Assembly: GCF_004364635.1 (NCBI RefSeq)
Contig: NZ_SOAX01000008.1
Location: 7,196 to 71,195 of the forward strand
From: Halospina denitrificans
GTDB lineage: Bacteria; Pseudomonadota; Gammaproteobacteria; Pseudomonadales; Oleiphilaceae
DNA: 64,000 nt
Reading direction: 5' to 3'
The notes under the pieces were generated by a model. That model ran no database searches, had not been told where the DNA came from, and saw only the letters and a program-made list of their open reading frames with translations. Positions 27,002 through 38,770 of this stretch are shown here, piece after piece; positions within the stretch are counted from its first letter, which is position 1; every line of letters starts with the position of its first letter. The position numbers and the translations under genes are program-made.

Positions 27002-28330
27002 ATGGCTAAGCAGGCACCGGCATCAGCCAAGGGACAGGGGCTCTCCGAGCTCTACTCCCGGCTCAAGTTTGTGGTCATCGCCATTCTGGTTTACCGGATT
27101 GGTGCGCACATACCCGTTCCGGGGATCAACCCGGAGCGACTGGCTGCGATGTTTGATCAGCAACAGGGCACGATACTGGGGATGTTCAATATGTTCTCAG
27201 GGGGTGCGCTTGAGCGCATGAGTATTCTGGCGCTGGGGATCATGCCTTACATCTCCGCTGCCATCATCATGCAGTTGATGACCGCGGTGAGTCCCCAGCT
27301 TGAGCAGCTGAAAAAGGAAGGTGAGTCCGGTCGACGCAAAATCAGTCAGTACACGCGATACGGCACTGTTGGGCTGGCGTTTGTTCAGGGGATGGGCATC
27401 TCAGTGGGGCTGGCGTCCCAGGGGATAACCTTCTCCGCCGGTCTGGATTTCTATTTTGTTGCGGTGGTGTCCTTTGTCTGTGGCGCTGTCTTCCTGATGT
27501 GGCTGGGCGAACAGATTACTGAGCGCGGTATCGGAAACGGCATATCGCTGTTGATTTTCGCGGGTATCGTGGCAGGGCTTCCTGGCGCCATTGGGCAGAC
27601 ACTCGAGCAGGCCAGAAGCGGTGAAATGAGTCTGCTGCTGGTGTTTGGCATTGGCCTTATGGCCGTGGCCGTCGTTGCCTTCATTGTGTTCATGGAACGC
27701 GGTCAGCGTCGGATCACGGTGAATTACGCCAAGCGCCAGCAGGGCCGCCGGGTCTACGCGCAGCAGCAGAGCCATTTGCCGCTGAAAGTGAATATGGCCG
27801 GGGTTATTCCTGCAATTTTTGCCTCATCGATCCTGCTGTTCCCCGCGTCGCTGGGGCAGTGGTTCGGGCAGAGTGAGGGCATGGAGTGGCTTGGTAATCT
27901 GTCGCAGATTCTTGGGCCGAACCAGCCCCTGTATATTCTGCTGTTTGCCATGGCGGTGATCTTCTTCTGCTTCTTCTATACGGCGTTGATGTACAATCCC
28001 AAGGAAGTGGCGGATAACCTGAAGAAATCCGGAGCCTTTATCCCCGGAATCCGTCCTGGTGAACAGACGGCGAAATATATAGATGGCGTTCTGACACGCC
28101 TGACCATCTTTGGTGCCCTTTACATCGCTGCTGTATCAATCCTGCCACAGTTCCTGGTGGTGTTTGGCAGCATGCCCTTTTATCTGGGAGGGACATCACT
28201 GCTGATCGTTGTGGTCGTGGTGATGGATTTCATGTCGCAGGTTCAGTCCCATCTGATGTCACATCAGTATGAGTCGGTGATGAAGAAATCCAACCTCAAA
28301 AACTATGGTCGTAGCGGCATGTTCCGCTGA
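27002..28330 (+). CDS. secY: Preprotein translocase subunit SecY
   Basis: SecY forms the protein-conducting channel of the inner membrane. The 442-residue product has about ten hydrophobic segments. Family landmarks include [16 protein letters not shown] in the plug region, [16 protein letters not shown], and the cytoplasmic loop with [20 protein letters not shown]. It starts at ATG 27002 directly after the rplO stop. Its position in the spc block between rplO and rpmJ is standard. Confidence 0.98.
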   Translation: MAKQAPASAKGQGLSELYSRLKFVVIAILVYRIGAHIPVPGINPERLAAMFDQQQGTILGMFNMFSGGALERMSILALGIMPYISAAIIMQLMTAVSPQLEQLKKEGESGRRKISQYTRYGTVGLAFVQGMGISVGLASQGITFSAGLDFYFVAVVSFVCGAVFLMWLGEQITERGIGNGISLLIFAGIVAGLPGAIGQTLEQARSGEMSLLLVFGIGLMAVAVVAFIVFMERGQRRITVNYAKRQQGRRVYAQQQSHLPLKVNMAGVIPAIFASSILLFPASLGQWFGQSEGMEWLGNLSQILGPNQPLYILLFAMAVIFFCFFYTALMYNPKEVADNLKKSGAFIPGIRPGEQTAKYIDGVLTRLTIFGALYIAAVSILPQFLVVFGSMPFYLGGTSLLIVVVVVMDFMSQVQSHLMSHQYESVMKKSNLKNYGRSGMFR

Positions 28331-28347
28331 TTGAACTGGAGAGCGAA

Positions 28348-28461
28348 ATGAAAGTACGTGCATCGGTCAAGAAAGTCTGCCGAAACTGCAAAATCATTCG
28401 TCGCAATGGCTCGATCCGGGTCATCTGCACTGAGCCTCGTCACAAACAGCGCCAGGGTTAA
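28348..28461 (+). CDS. rpmJ: 50S ribosomal protein L36 (zinc form)
   Basis: L36 is a very small 50S protein. The 37-residue product begins [20 protein letters not shown] and retains Cys11, Cys14, Cys27 and His32, the zinc-binding set of the C-plus form. The C-minus paralogue, if present, would be elsewhere and expected to respond to zinc limitation. ATG 28348 is preceded by TGGAGAGCG, 17 bases after secY. It ends the spc block. Confidence 0.96.
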   Translation: MKVRASVKKVCRNCKIIRRNGSIRVICTEPRHKQRQG

Positions 28462-28482
28462 TGCCCGGCGTGGTGACTGATG

Positions 28483-28511
28483 TTGATATCTGCCGTTTCA
28501 GGCGCTATCAT
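28483..28511 (+). promoter_or_regulatory. Candidate sigma70 promoter of the alpha operon
   Basis: TTGATA (28483-28488) and TATCAT (28506-28511) are spaced by 17 bases, each matching five of six consensus positions. They lie between rpmJ and rpsM. Transcription would start near 28518, leaving about 53 bases of leader in which S4-type autoregulation could operate; no pseudoknot was modelled. Confidence 0.75.
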
Positions 28512-28570
28512 TCGGCACCTTTTTGTGACGGAAAAGTAAACTGCAAAGCTTTGAACGCGGAGTGAAATGA

Positions 28571-28927
28571 ATGGCACGTATAGCCGGTGTCAACATACCC
28601 GATAACAAACACGCTGTTGTATCGCTGACTTACATCTTTGGTGTGGGTCCCACGACAGCTCAGGAGCTTTGCGACGCCAGCGGCATCAAGCCGCATGTCC
28701 GGGTTTCAGAACTGACCGATGAGCAGGTTGATGGCCTGCGTTCCGAGGTTGGAAAGCTGTCCGTGGAAGGTGACCTGCGTCGTGAAGTACAGATGAACAT
28801 CAAGCGGTTGAGGGACCTCGGGTGCTACCGTGGTCTTCGTCATCGCCATGGCCTGCCGGTGCGCGGCCAGCGTACGAAGACCAATGCGCGTACCCGTAAG
28901 GGCCCTCGTAAACCGATTCGTAAATAA
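28571..28927 (+). CDS. rpsM: 30S ribosomal protein S13
   Basis: S13 at the top of the 30S head contacts P-site tRNA and the large subunit. The 118-residue product begins [20 protein letters not shown] and contains [20 protein letters not shown], the family signature, with a basic C-terminal tail. ATG 28571 is preceded by GCGGAGTGAA. It is the first gene of the alpha block. Confidence 0.98.
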   Translation: MARIAGVNIPDNKHAVVSLTYIFGVGPTTAQELCDASGIKPHVRVSELTDEQVDGLRSEVGKLSVEGDLRREVQMNIKRLRDLGCYRGLRHRHGLPVRGQRTKTNARTRKGPRKPIRK

Positions 28928-28940
28928 CAGGTAGGTAAAA

Positions 28941-29330
28941 ATGGCAAAGCCAGGTACACGTACCCGTAAAAAGGTGAAAAAGTCGGTTGTTGATGGCGTG
29001 GCGCATATTCACGCTTCATTCAACAACACCATCGTGACCCTGTCGGATCGCCAGGGCAATGTCCTGTCATGGGCAACTGCCGGCGGTTCCGGGTTCCGTG
29101 GTTCGCGTAAGAGCACACCTTTTGCTGCGCAGGTAGCAGCTGAAAGAGCCGGTAACGCGGCTGCTGAATACGGATTGAAAAACCTGGACGTAATGGTCAA
29201 GGGTCCTGGACCCGGCCGGGAATCTGCGGTTCGCGCACTCAACAGCGTGGGTTTCAAGATCACGCAAATCGAAGACGCGACTCCCATCCCGCATAATGGC
29301 TGTCGTCCGCCGAAAAAGCGTCGCGTGTAA
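28941..29330 (+). CDS. rpsK: 30S ribosomal protein S11
   Basis: S11 forms part of the 30S platform near the mRNA exit. The 129-residue product includes [19 protein letters not shown] and the highly conserved C-terminus [21 protein letters not shown] 28941 follows CAGGTAGGTAAAA. rpsD follows after 18 bases. Confidence 0.98.
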   Translation: MAKPGTRTRKKVKKSVVDGVAHIHASFNNTIVTLSDRQGNVLSWATAGGSGFRGSRKSTPFAAQVAAERAGNAAAEYGLKNLDVMVKGPGPGRESAVRALNSVGFKITQIEDATPIPHNGCRPPKKRRV

Positions 29331-29348
29331 TTAAGGAGACAGTGGGAT

Positions 29349-29969
29349 ATGGCACGTTACATTGGTCCGAAGTGTAAACTGTCTCGTCGCGAGGGGACAG
29401 ATCTTTTCCTGAAGAGCGGCGTAAGAGCACTCGAAAGCAAATGCAATGCGGATACTGCACCTGGCCAGCACGGTGCTCGCCGGACAAGGGTATCCGAATA
29501 TGGAACGCAGCTGCGGGAAAAGCAGAAAGTGCGTCGGATGTACGGAGTGCTCGAGAAGCAGTTCCGGAACTATTACAAAGAAGCAGCCCGGAAAAAGGGT
29601 TCAACAGGTGAAAACCTGCTGCAGCTTCTTGAAGGGCGGTTGGACAACGTTGCTTTCCGCATGGGCTTTGGCTCAACAAGGGCGGAAGCGCGGCAACTCG
29701 TTTCCCACAAGGCCCTGCAGGTTAATGGGCGTACAGTGAACGTCGCTTCCTATCAGGTGCAGCCCGGAGACGAGATCAAGGTCCGTGAGAAAGCACAGAA
29801 TCAGCTGCGGATCAAGAATGCGCTGGAGCTGTCTTCAAGCCGGGCGGCTGTTGAGTGGGTAGATGTTGATACGAGCAAGCTGACGGGCACGCTGAAGGCA
29901 CGTCCGGACCGGACTGACCTGTCCGCGGACATTAATGAAAGCTTGATCGTCGAGCTCTACTCCAAGTAA
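29349..29969 (+). CDS. rpsD: 30S ribosomal protein S4
   Basis: S4 initiates assembly of the 16S 5' domain, takes part in the entry-channel helicase, and represses the alpha operon in enterics. The 206-residue product begins [20 protein letters not shown] and has an S4 RNA-binding domain around residues 96-158 ([20 protein letters not shown]). It is the zinc-free long form. ATG 29349 follows AAGGAGACAGTG. Confidence 0.98.
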   Translation: MARYIGPKCKLSRREGTDLFLKSGVRALESKCNADTAPGQHGARRTRVSEYGTQLREKQKVRRMYGVLEKQFRNYYKEAARKKGSTGENLLQLLEGRLDNVAFRMGFGSTRAEARQLVSHKALQVNGRTVNVASYQVQPGDEIKVREKAQNQLRIKNALELSSSRAAVEWVDVDTSKLTGTLKARPDRTDLSADINESLIVELYSK

Positions 29970-29992
29970 CGCACAACGAATAGGGGCGTCTA

Positions 29993-30997
29993 ATGCAGCG
30001 TTCAGCGAACGATTTTCTGACTCCGCGCAGCATTGATGTGCAGGAGCAGTCGAAGACCCATGCCAAGGTGATTCTGGAGCCGCTCGAGCGCGGTTTCGGT
30101 CACACACTGGGTAACGCGCTTCGCCGTATTCTTCTTTCTTCCATGCCCGGTTGTGCCGTCACGGAAGCGCAGATTGACGGTGTCCTGCACGAGTACAGCG
30201 CAATCGAAGGCGTGCAGGAAGATGTGATCGAGATCCTGCTCAACCTTAAGGCGCTTGCCGTTAAACTGAACGGTAGGGACCAGGTGGAGCTGTCGCTTTC
30301 GAAGAAAGAAGCAGGGCCTGTCACGGCAGCGGATATTCAGCTCGACCACGATGTCGAGATTGTTAATCCGGATCTGGTGATCTGTCACATCTCCGAGGGT
30401 GGTGAGCTGAATATGCGGCTCACAATCAGTGCTGGGCGTGGCTATGAGCCTGCGGATCAGCGGGCACAGGACGATGATGAGAGCCGGTCAATCGGTCGGC
30501 TCCAGGTGGACGCGACCTACAGCCCGATTCGTAGAGTGTCCTACATGGTTGAGAGCGCGCGGGTTGAGCAGCGTACGGATCTGGATAAATTGATCATCGA
30601 CCTGGAGACGAATGGCACGATCAATCCTGAGGATGCCATTCGCCGCGCAGCGACGATTCTCCAGCAGCAGCTTGCGGTTTTTGTCGATCTGGATCAGGAA
30701 AAAGAGCCGGAAGAGTCTGTCGAAGAGGAAGAGGTGGATCCGATTCTTCTCCGCCCGGTGGACGATCTGGAACTGACGGTTCGTTCCGCAAACTGCCTGA
30801 AAGCCGAAAATATTTATTATATTGGCGATCTGATACAGCGCACCGAAGTGGAACTTCTCAAGACCCCGAACCTGGGGAAAAAGTCGCTTACCGAGATCAA
30901 GGATGTGCTCGCATCGCGGGGGCTCTCGCTTGGTATGCGGCTTGAAAACTGGCCACCGGCAAGTCTGCGTGGCGATGATCGGGTTCTCGGTGGTTGA
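29993..30997 (+). CDS. rpoA: DNA-directed RNA polymerase subunit alpha
   Basis: Alpha dimers scaffold RNA polymerase, and their C-terminal domain contacts UP elements and activators. The 334-residue product has the N-terminal dimerisation domain with [20 protein letters not shown]. The linker is glutamate-rich (about residues 238-249). The C-terminal domain contains [18 protein letters not shown], including the DNA-contacting arginine region. ATG 29993 follows AATAGGGGCGTCTA; rplQ follows after 37 bases. Confidence 0.98.
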   Translation: MQRSANDFLTPRSIDVQEQSKTHAKVILEPLERGFGHTLGNALRRILLSSMPGCAVTEAQIDGVLHEYSAIEGVQEDVIEILLNLKALAVKLNGRDQVELSLSKKEAGPVTAADIQLDHDVEIVNPDLVICHISEGGELNMRLTISAGRGYEPADQRAQDDDESRSIGRLQVDATYSPIRRVSYMVESARVEQRTDLDKLIIDLETNGTINPEDAIRRAATILQQQLAVFVDLDQEKEPEESVEEEEVDPILLRPVDDLELTVRSANCLKAENIYYIGDLIQRTEVELLKTPNLGKKSLTEIKDVLASRGLSLGMRLENWPPASLRGDDRVLGG

Positions 30998-31034
30998 GCG
31001 CTCAGTCGCTAGTCTTGGTTAAGGAATTAGAGCA

Positions 31035-31436
31035 ATGCGTCATCGTAAGAGTGGTCGTAAATTTAATCGTAACAGCTCGCACCGCAAAGCCATGTATCGG
31101 AACATGACGGCCTCGCTGGTGGAGCATGAACTCATCAAGACGACCCTGCCAAAGGCAAAAGAGTTGCGTCGTGTGGCTGAGCCGCTGATCACTCTGGCCA
31201 AGCAGGATTCGGTAGCGAACCGTCGTCAGGCCTTTGCGCGGCTGCGCAGCGACGAGGCTGTAACGAAGCTGTTCAACGAACTTGGTCCGCGCTTTCAGGA
31301 GCGTCCCGGTGGCTATCTTCGCGTTCTGAAGTGTGGTCTCCGTGCCGGAGACAATGCGCCCATGGCGTATGTTGAAGTCATTGGACGCCCCGTGGTTGAG
31401 TACGTTGAAGACGATGAGGATGACGACGAGGACTGA
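31035..31436 (+). CDS. rplQ: 50S ribosomal protein L17
   Basis: L17 lies near the tunnel exit of the 50S subunit. The 133-residue product begins [20 protein letters not shown] and follows the family to about residue 120. It then ends in an unusually acidic tail, [12 protein letters not shown], where enteric L17 has only a few acidic residues. ATG 31035 is preceded by TAAGGAATTAGAGC. It is the last gene of the alpha operon. Confidence 0.97.
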   Translation: MRHRKSGRKFNRNSSHRKAMYRNMTASLVEHELIKTTLPKAKELRRVAEPLITLAKQDSVANRRQAFARLRSDEAVTKLFNELGPRFQERPGGYLRVLKCGLRAGDNAPMAYVEVIGRPVVEYVEDDEDDDED

Positions 31437-31456
31437 AAGGTCTAACGTCGTATTCT

Positions 31457-31491
31457 AAAAGCCGGATCCATTTCATGGGTCCGGCTTTTTT
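31457..31491. terminator. Bidirectional terminator between rplQ and uvrA
   Basis: Arms AAAAGCCGGATCCAT (31457-31471) and ATGGGTCCGGCTTTT (31475-31489) form a 15-bp stem with one T-G pair and a three-base loop. A T run follows on the + strand to 31491, and the A4 at 31457-31460 supplies a T run for the - strand. It lies between the convergent genes rplQ and uvrA and can serve both. Confidence 0.9.
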
Positions 31492-31501
31492 GATTGTGAC
31501 G

Positions 31502-34324
<2,823 letters not shown>

Positions 34325-34349
34325 AAGCTCCCTGAGCGCAAAAAGATCC

Positions 34350-34355
34350 ATTATA
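34350..34355 (-). promoter_or_regulatory. Candidate -10 element of uvrA
   Basis: On the - strand this reads TATAAT, a perfect -10, about 26 bases before the uvrA start codon. The -35 region at optimal spacing is poor. The predicted transcript start near 34343 leaves a short leader that contains the ribosome binding site. Confidence 0.5.
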
Positions 34356-34414
34356 GGGGTTTGCGCCCGACTCCCATACCGCTTGCGAGCCATGTGAGTG
34401 AAAAACACGGGTTG

Positions 34415-34423
34415 TGGTATCAT
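34415..34423 (+). promoter_or_regulatory. Candidate extended -10 promoter of the yajR-like gene
   Basis: TGGTATCAT fits an extended -10 (TGn plus TATCAT), with no recognisable -35. Transcription would start near 34430, 40 bases before the chosen ATG at 34470, and would exclude an in-frame GTG start at 34398. Confidence 0.45.
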
Positions 34424-34469
34424 GCCGCCGCTTTTACCTTCCCCGAACCCTGAGGCAAAGACGACTTCC

Positions 34470-35837
34470 ATGAACTCCACTGAACGACGCTCGGTACTGG
34501 CGCTCGCGACCGTCTACGGCTCCCGGATGCTTGGGCTTTTCATGGTCTTGCCTGTATTTGTCCTCCTCGGGCGGGATCTGGATGGGGCAACTCCTATGCT
34601 GCTCGGGGTTGCCCTGGGTGCCTATGGCCTGACCCAGGCGGTGCTGCAGATTCCCTTTGGCATGCTCTCGGACCGTTTTGGCCGTAAGCCGCTCATCTAT
34701 ATCGGGCTGGTCCTCTTCGCCGCCGGCAGCCTGGTCGCGGCATTCTCGGACTCGATTCATGGCGTAATCGCCGGTCGTCTCCTGCAGGGGGCCGGTGCTA
34801 TTGCCAGCGTTCTGATGGCGCTGGCAAGTGACCTCACGCGCGAAGAGAACCGCACGCGTGCCATGGCCACGATCGGACTTTCCATTGGCCTCGCGTTCGC
34901 ACTGTCATTGGTGCTCGGGCCTCTTGTCGGGGAATGGTATGGGCTCACCGGGATCTTCACCCTGACCGCTGTGTTTTCCATGATCGGCGTCTTGCTGGTG
35001 GCTTTTGTGGTTCCTTCGCCTGAATCGCGCATCCATCAGCCCGATGCGCTGCCGGCTCGGGAGCAGATCCGGCAGGTGCTGTCCTCGTCCCGGCTGCTGA
35101 GACTGGACGCGGGCATCTTTTTTCTTCATCTGATTCTCACGGCCGTGTTTCTTGTGATCCCTGTATTGCTTGAGGACCGGCTTGCGGTTCAGGGCAGTGA
35201 GCACTGGTGGATCTATCTGACAGCCATGGGAACGGGCTTCATTGCCATGCTGCCGTTGATGATCGTGGGGGAGAAACACCGTCGGATCAAAGGCGTGATG
35301 GTCTTTGCCGTGGCCCTGCTGGCGACGGCCGTGGCCCTTCTGGGTGTGCCCCTGAGCTCGATCCTTCAGCTGTGGCTGGTTCTGTTTGCTTTTTTTGTTG
35401 GCTTTAATCTCCTTGAGGCGCTGCTCCCCTCGCTGATCAGCAAGGAAGCGCCCGCGGCCGGCAAAGGATCGGCCATGGGGGTTTATTCCACCAGCCAGTT
35501 CCTGGGCTCTTTTATTGGTGGCTCCGTCGGGGGCTGGGCTTCTGGTATCGCCGGTCTGACCGGTGTTATTGTGCTGATGCTGGCGGCGGCGCTGATCTGG
35601 TTGGTTGTTGTAGCCACCATGGCGCAGCCGAGCTATGCGAGTAGCCTGTCACTCCCGCTTGATCCGGCATACGGCACCTCGCCATCGGAAATACGGGAAG
35701 CGCTTCTCTCGGTGCCGGGGGTGAATGACGCCGTGGTGCTGGTCAATACCCATGAGGCCTGGTTGAAAGTTGACCGGCAAAAGCTCAACGAAGAGGCGCT
35801 GTGGCAATTGTCGTTTGTAGCCCGACAGCAGGCCTGA
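34470..35837 (+). CDS. yajR: Major facilitator superfamily transporter, YajR-like
   Basis: This is an inner-membrane secondary transporter with 12 predicted membrane helices and an unknown substrate. The 455-residue length, motif [11 protein letters not shown] at 64-73, and [10 protein letters not shown] with IGGSVGGW near the C-terminal bundle match the YajR group. As in YajR, a soluble ferredoxin-like domain of about 70 residues follows the last helix ([20 protein letters not shown]). ATG 34470 is preferred over GTG 34398, which lies upstream of the likely promoter. It is divergent from uvrA and followed 62 bases later by ssb. Assignment is by remembered sequence similarity. Confidence 0.85.
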   Translation: MNSTERRSVLALATVYGSRMLGLFMVLPVFVLLGRDLDGATPMLLGVALGAYGLTQAVLQIPFGMLSDRFGRKPLIYIGLVLFAAGSLVAAFSDSIHGVIAGRLLQGAGAIASVLMALASDLTREENRTRAMATIGLSIGLAFALSLVLGPLVGEWYGLTGIFTLTAVFSMIGVLLVAFVVPSPESRIHQPDALPAREQIRQVLSSSRLLRLDAGIFFLHLILTAVFLVIPVLLEDRLAVQGSEHWWIYLTAMGTGFIAMLPLMIVGEKHRRIKGVMVFAVALLATAVALLGVPLSSILQLWLVLFAFFVGFNLLEALLPSLISKEAPAAGKGSAMGVYSTSQFLGSFIGGSVGGWASGIAGLTGVIVLMLAAALIWLVVVATMAQPSYASSLSLPLDPAYGTSPSEIREALLSVPGVNDAVVLVNTHEAWLKVDRQKLNEEALWQLSFVARQQA

Positions 35838-35899
35838 ACGGCAGGGCCAGGGCAGGCCCTGGAGTGATAACTGAGAATAAAGGAAAAGGAGTAGAAAAA

Positions 35900-36406
35900 A
35901 TGGCAAGAGGCGTAAACAAGGTCATCCTTATCGGCAACCTGGGTGTGGACCCGGAGACGCGCTATACGGCTAATGGCAATCCCGTCACCAACCTGAGTCT
36001 TGCGACCGACGAGAGCTATAAGGATCGCAATACGGGGCAGATGGTTCCAAAGACCGAGTGGCACCGTATTGTTATGTTCGGCAAGATCGCAGAGGTCGCG
36101 GGCCAGTATCTTCGCAAGGGATCCAAGGTCTATATTGAGGGCCGGCTGCAGACACGCAAATGGCAGGACCAGAGCGGCCAGGACCGTTATACCACCGAGA
36201 TCGTGGTGGACATCAACGGCCAGATGCAGATGCTGGACAGCCGTGGTGGCGGGGATATGAACAGTGGCGCTGCCTCCGCGCCAAGTGGGCAGCAGGGGCA
36301 GTCACAGGGCGGTGGCTATGCACCGGACAGTGGTTCCTCGGGCGGCGGTGGGGACACCGGCATGCCGGAACCGGTGGACGACTTTGACGATGACATCCCG
36401 TTTTAG
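35900..36406 (+). CDS. ssb: Single-stranded DNA-binding protein
   Basis: SSB coats single-stranded DNA in replication, recombination and repair. The 168-residue product has an N-terminal OB fold (about 1-110) with [20 protein letters not shown] and [10 protein letters not shown] glycine/serine/glutamine-rich linker follows, then the acidic tip DDFDDDIPF, which recruits partner proteins. ATG 35900 follows AAAGGAGTAG. A 7-bp hairpin (CAGGGCC/GGCCCTG, 35842-35861) lies between yajR and ssb. No LexA-type box was seen upstream. A T-tailed terminator follows within the 3' end of the convergent gene. Confidence 0.97.
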   Translation: MARGVNKVILIGNLGVDPETRYTANGNPVTNLSLATDESYKDRNTGQMVPKTEWHRIVMFGKIAEVAGQYLRKGSKVYIEGRLQTRKWQDQSGQDRYTTEIVVDINGQMQMLDSRGGGDMNSGAASAPSGQQGQSQGGGYAPDSGSSGGGGDTGMPEPVDDFDDDIPF

Positions 36407-36437
36407 GCTCTCATTTATGTGAATTGTTGATCTGAGA

Positions 36438-38399
36438 CTATTTCTGTATTTTCTGGTCCTTAAGACCCTGCTTCGGCAGGGTTTTTTGTTTTTTGGTGGG
36501 TGTCCAGCCGGGCGCGTCCGGCTCGGGCTCACCCGCAATCTCTCGGGCCCGCTCGCGATAGTGTGCTGCTTTGTCGGGATTGCCCAGGGCCTGGTGCACA
36601 CGGCTCAGCAGTCGAAAATAGTTCAGCGTGACCTTGTTGGCCGGATAACGGTGCTCGGCGTTTTCTTCGAGTACCGCCATGCCGGCCTCAGTATGATTGG
36701 CCCTGAGCAGCAGACGCCCAAGGCGAAAGCGGGCCGGGAGAAAGTACGGATCCAGGGCCAGGGCATGCTGGTAGGCGGTCCTGGCCGCTTCGGCCGGTGA
36801 GGTGTCGGGGGCGGGGCTTTGATCCAGCGTCTCGTAAAATCGCCCGCGCAACAGAGGTGTCTCGGGCCGGTAGGGGTTGAGCGTGGCGGCTTTGTCGAGT
36901 TCGGATGTGATCGTCGACAGTGTGGACCCGGCAGGGTTGCTCTGTTTCTCCCGCGCGGATTTAAACAGCATCTGCGCCTTGACGTAGTGGTAGAGATCGA
37001 CGTCCGGCCACCAGTTAATGGCGCTATTGATGTGGGCCATCGCGGTTGAGGGTTCGCTGCGATTTCTTGCCTCTCCCGCTCGATGATAGTGCCAGCCGCT
37101 GCCCGCCGCGCTGATGTAGAGGTTCAGCGGTATCAGCAGAAGCAGTGTCAGGCTCAGGTTGAAAACCGGCTTTGCGCGCGTATTTTGTTCGGGCGAGTCC
37201 ACGGTGGTTGGTCCGAGCAGTGATAACAGTCGGCCAATCGCCAGCCCCATCACAAAGAGGATCGGCATGAGGTACAGGTTGAAGGTGAGCAGGCTATGGG
37301 TGACAACCGCGAGCAGGCCACAGAAGAGACCTGAGGCTTCAATGCTTTGATCAGCGGCTGATCGCGCCATCAGGCGGGGAATCGTCCACCACGCCAGCAT
37401 CGCCATACTGGCCAGGATCAACAGCAGCCCGGGCCAACCTGTCTCGATCAGGAACTGGAGATAGTCATTGTGGGCGTAGAACGCTGCCGATTTATCCTCA
37501 ATGTCCCGGTAGGGTGGGTAGACGAGCCAGTACAGCCCCGGTCCGATGCCATGCCAGGGTGTGTCTTGCGCGAGCTCCAGCGAGCCTCTCCAGATCGCAA
37601 AGCGGCTGCCCCCGGCCGCCCAGGGGTCAGCCAGGGAGGACACGCGCTCACCCAGCTGACCCATCGAGGCCAGTTGGGCGCTACCCACTGCGCCAATGAA
37701 AATAAGACCCGTGCTGACAAGGGAGTTCCTGGCAACCGCTTTTCGGAACGCGAGAAAAAGCAGGATAACCATGCCGGTCACCAGGGTCAGCAGAGCGCCG
37801 CGACTGCCGATTAGGCCCACCACAAAAACCAGCAGGGCCATGAGACCCATGCCGGCCCAGTTGCGCCAGCCACGGCCATGCTGCAGCGCGAGGCCGGTCG
37901 CGCTTAACGCAACCAGCATCTGGAGGGCGGCAAAGTTGTTTTTGTTGAGAAAGGTGGCCGACGGTTGCCGGACCTGGATAAAGAACTGGTAGCAGGCCAT
38001 GATCGCAAGCGAGGCCATCAGTATCCCTACGCCGGCAATTGTAATGGAGGCAAACCATCGGGATTGGCGCAACCACAGGGTGATGGCGGCGCTGGCTGGA
38101 AGCGCCGCCAGTGTCCACGTGGCGCTTTCGCTCAGGTAACGCACCGGGCTGAAACCACTGAGCAGAAACCACCAGAACCAGACAAGCCCCAAGAGCCAGA
38201 GCGGCCCGGTTAGCTGCCAGGAAGCCGAGGGCGCGCGTGCCCAAAGCGCAATGGCGAAAGAGGTGATTAGGCCTAGACCCGAGAGCCCCAGATACATGGG
38301 GTCGAGTTGGTTATAGTAGAGGCTGGCGAGCAGCCCAAGTATCAGGAATACGGCTGCGAGGCTGGCGGCCCATGAAGGCGTCTTTGCAGCAGTGCTCAT
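36438..38399 (-). CDS. Wzy_C / O-antigen-ligase-fold membrane protein with TPR-like tail (possible pilin O-oligosaccharyltransferase)
   Basis: The 653-residue product has about a dozen hydrophobic segments in its first 430 residues and a soluble C-terminal part with tetratricopeptide-like helices (about 440-640). Hallmarks of the WaaL/PglL/Wzy family are FLNKNNFA at 150-157, SRGALL at 199-204, RFAIWRGSLELAQDTPWHG at 266-284, and the presumed catalytic AHNDYLQ at 309-315. Such enzymes move glycans from undecaprenyl carriers to lipid A or to pilins in the periplasm. It is divergent from the MSHA operon, which favours a pilin-modifying role, but an O-antigen ligase or polymerase cannot be excluded. 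ATG 38399 is preceded by AAAGAGGAAA. Confidence 0.75.
   Translation of the reverse strand: MSTAAKTPSWAASLAAVFLILGLLASLYYNQLDPMYLGLSGLGLITSFAIALWARAPSASWQLTGPLWLLGLVWFWWFLLSGFSPVRYLSESATWTLAALPASAAITLWLRQSRWFASITIAGVGILMASLAIMACYQFFIQVRQPSATFLNKNNFAALQMLVALSATGLALQHGRGWRNWAGMGLMALLVFVVGLIGSRGALLTLVTGMVILLFLAFRKAVARNSLVSTGLIFIGAVGSAQLASMGQLGERVSSLADPWAAGGSRFAIWRGSLELAQDTPWHGIGPGLYWLVYPPYRDIEDKSAAFYAHNDYLQFLIETGWPGLLLILASMAMLAWWTIPRLMARSAADQSIEASGLFCGLLAVVTHSLLTFNLYLMPILFVMGLAIGRLLSLLGPTTVDSPEQNTRAKPVFNLSLTLLLLIPLNLYISAAGSGWHYHRAGEARNRSEPSTAMAHINSAINWWPDVDLYHYVKAQMLFKSAREKQSNPAGSTLSTITSELDKAATLNPYRPETPLLRGRFYETLDQSPAPDTSPAEAARTAYQHALALDPYFLPARFRLGRLLLRANHTEAGMAVLEENAEHRYPANKVTLNYFRLLSRVHQALGNPDKAAHYRERAREIAGEPEPDAPGWTPTKKQKTLPKQGLKDQKIQK
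36465..36487 (+). terminator. Intrinsic terminator of ssb
   Basis: Arms ACCCTGC (36465-36471) and GCAGGGT (36476-36482) enclose the stable tetraloop TTCG and are followed by a T6 run to 36487. The element lies inside the last 50 bases of the convergent reading frame ending at 36438. Confidence 0.9.
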
Positions 38400-38770
38400 C
38401 GGGTTTCCTCTTTCATGATCAGCCAGTCATTGCCGCCTTCATCTAGTCCATGGAAGGCTATTGCAGTATCATCGCGTCAGGCTAGACCATTTTGGGTGAT
38501 TTGGCATGGATCTTTCATGGTGACCCTGGGTGTAAAGTACCAGGGCATCCATTAACTGCCGGTGACTTGCCAACTGATGGCGAGACCCTTCCAAGCTTTA
38601 CCGTAGAAGGTTTCACGTAATTCTGTCGGTCTTTGAGAATGTTGGGTGAATTGAGGACGCTAAACACCTGACACGACTGGATAGTTGTGAAGGCTAAACT
38701 ATACTGAGTGTGGCGTCGTAGGTGATTCCTGCGGTTCTGAATTCATCGCGCAGTACAGACCGGCAGATTT
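38400..38770. other. Divergent intergenic region before the MSHA operon
   Basis: This 371-base non-coding stretch separates the ligase-like gene (-) from mshI (+). No open frame longer than a few codons and no recognisable riboswitch was seen. A candidate promoter for mshI is listed separately. Inverted segments CCCTGG and CCAGGG occur at 38525-38548 around GTGTAAAGTA; their role is unknown. Confidence 0.6.
38678..38705 (+). promoter_or_regulatory. Candidate promoter of the MSHA operon
   Basis: TGGATA (38678-38683, four of six) and TATACT (38700-38705, five of six) are separated by 16 bases, 66 bases before the mshI start. The match is moderate, and it is the best sigma70-like pair seen near the operon head. 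Confidence 0.4.

Noticed and set aside
34398-34469. Longer start of the YajR-like transporter at GTG 34398
   Set aside because: It has no ribosome binding site, precedes the likely promoter, and the extra residues do not resemble the family.
38400-38770. Cyclic di-GMP riboswitch before the MSHA operon
   Set aside because: The conserved GEMM segments were looked for by eye and not seen.
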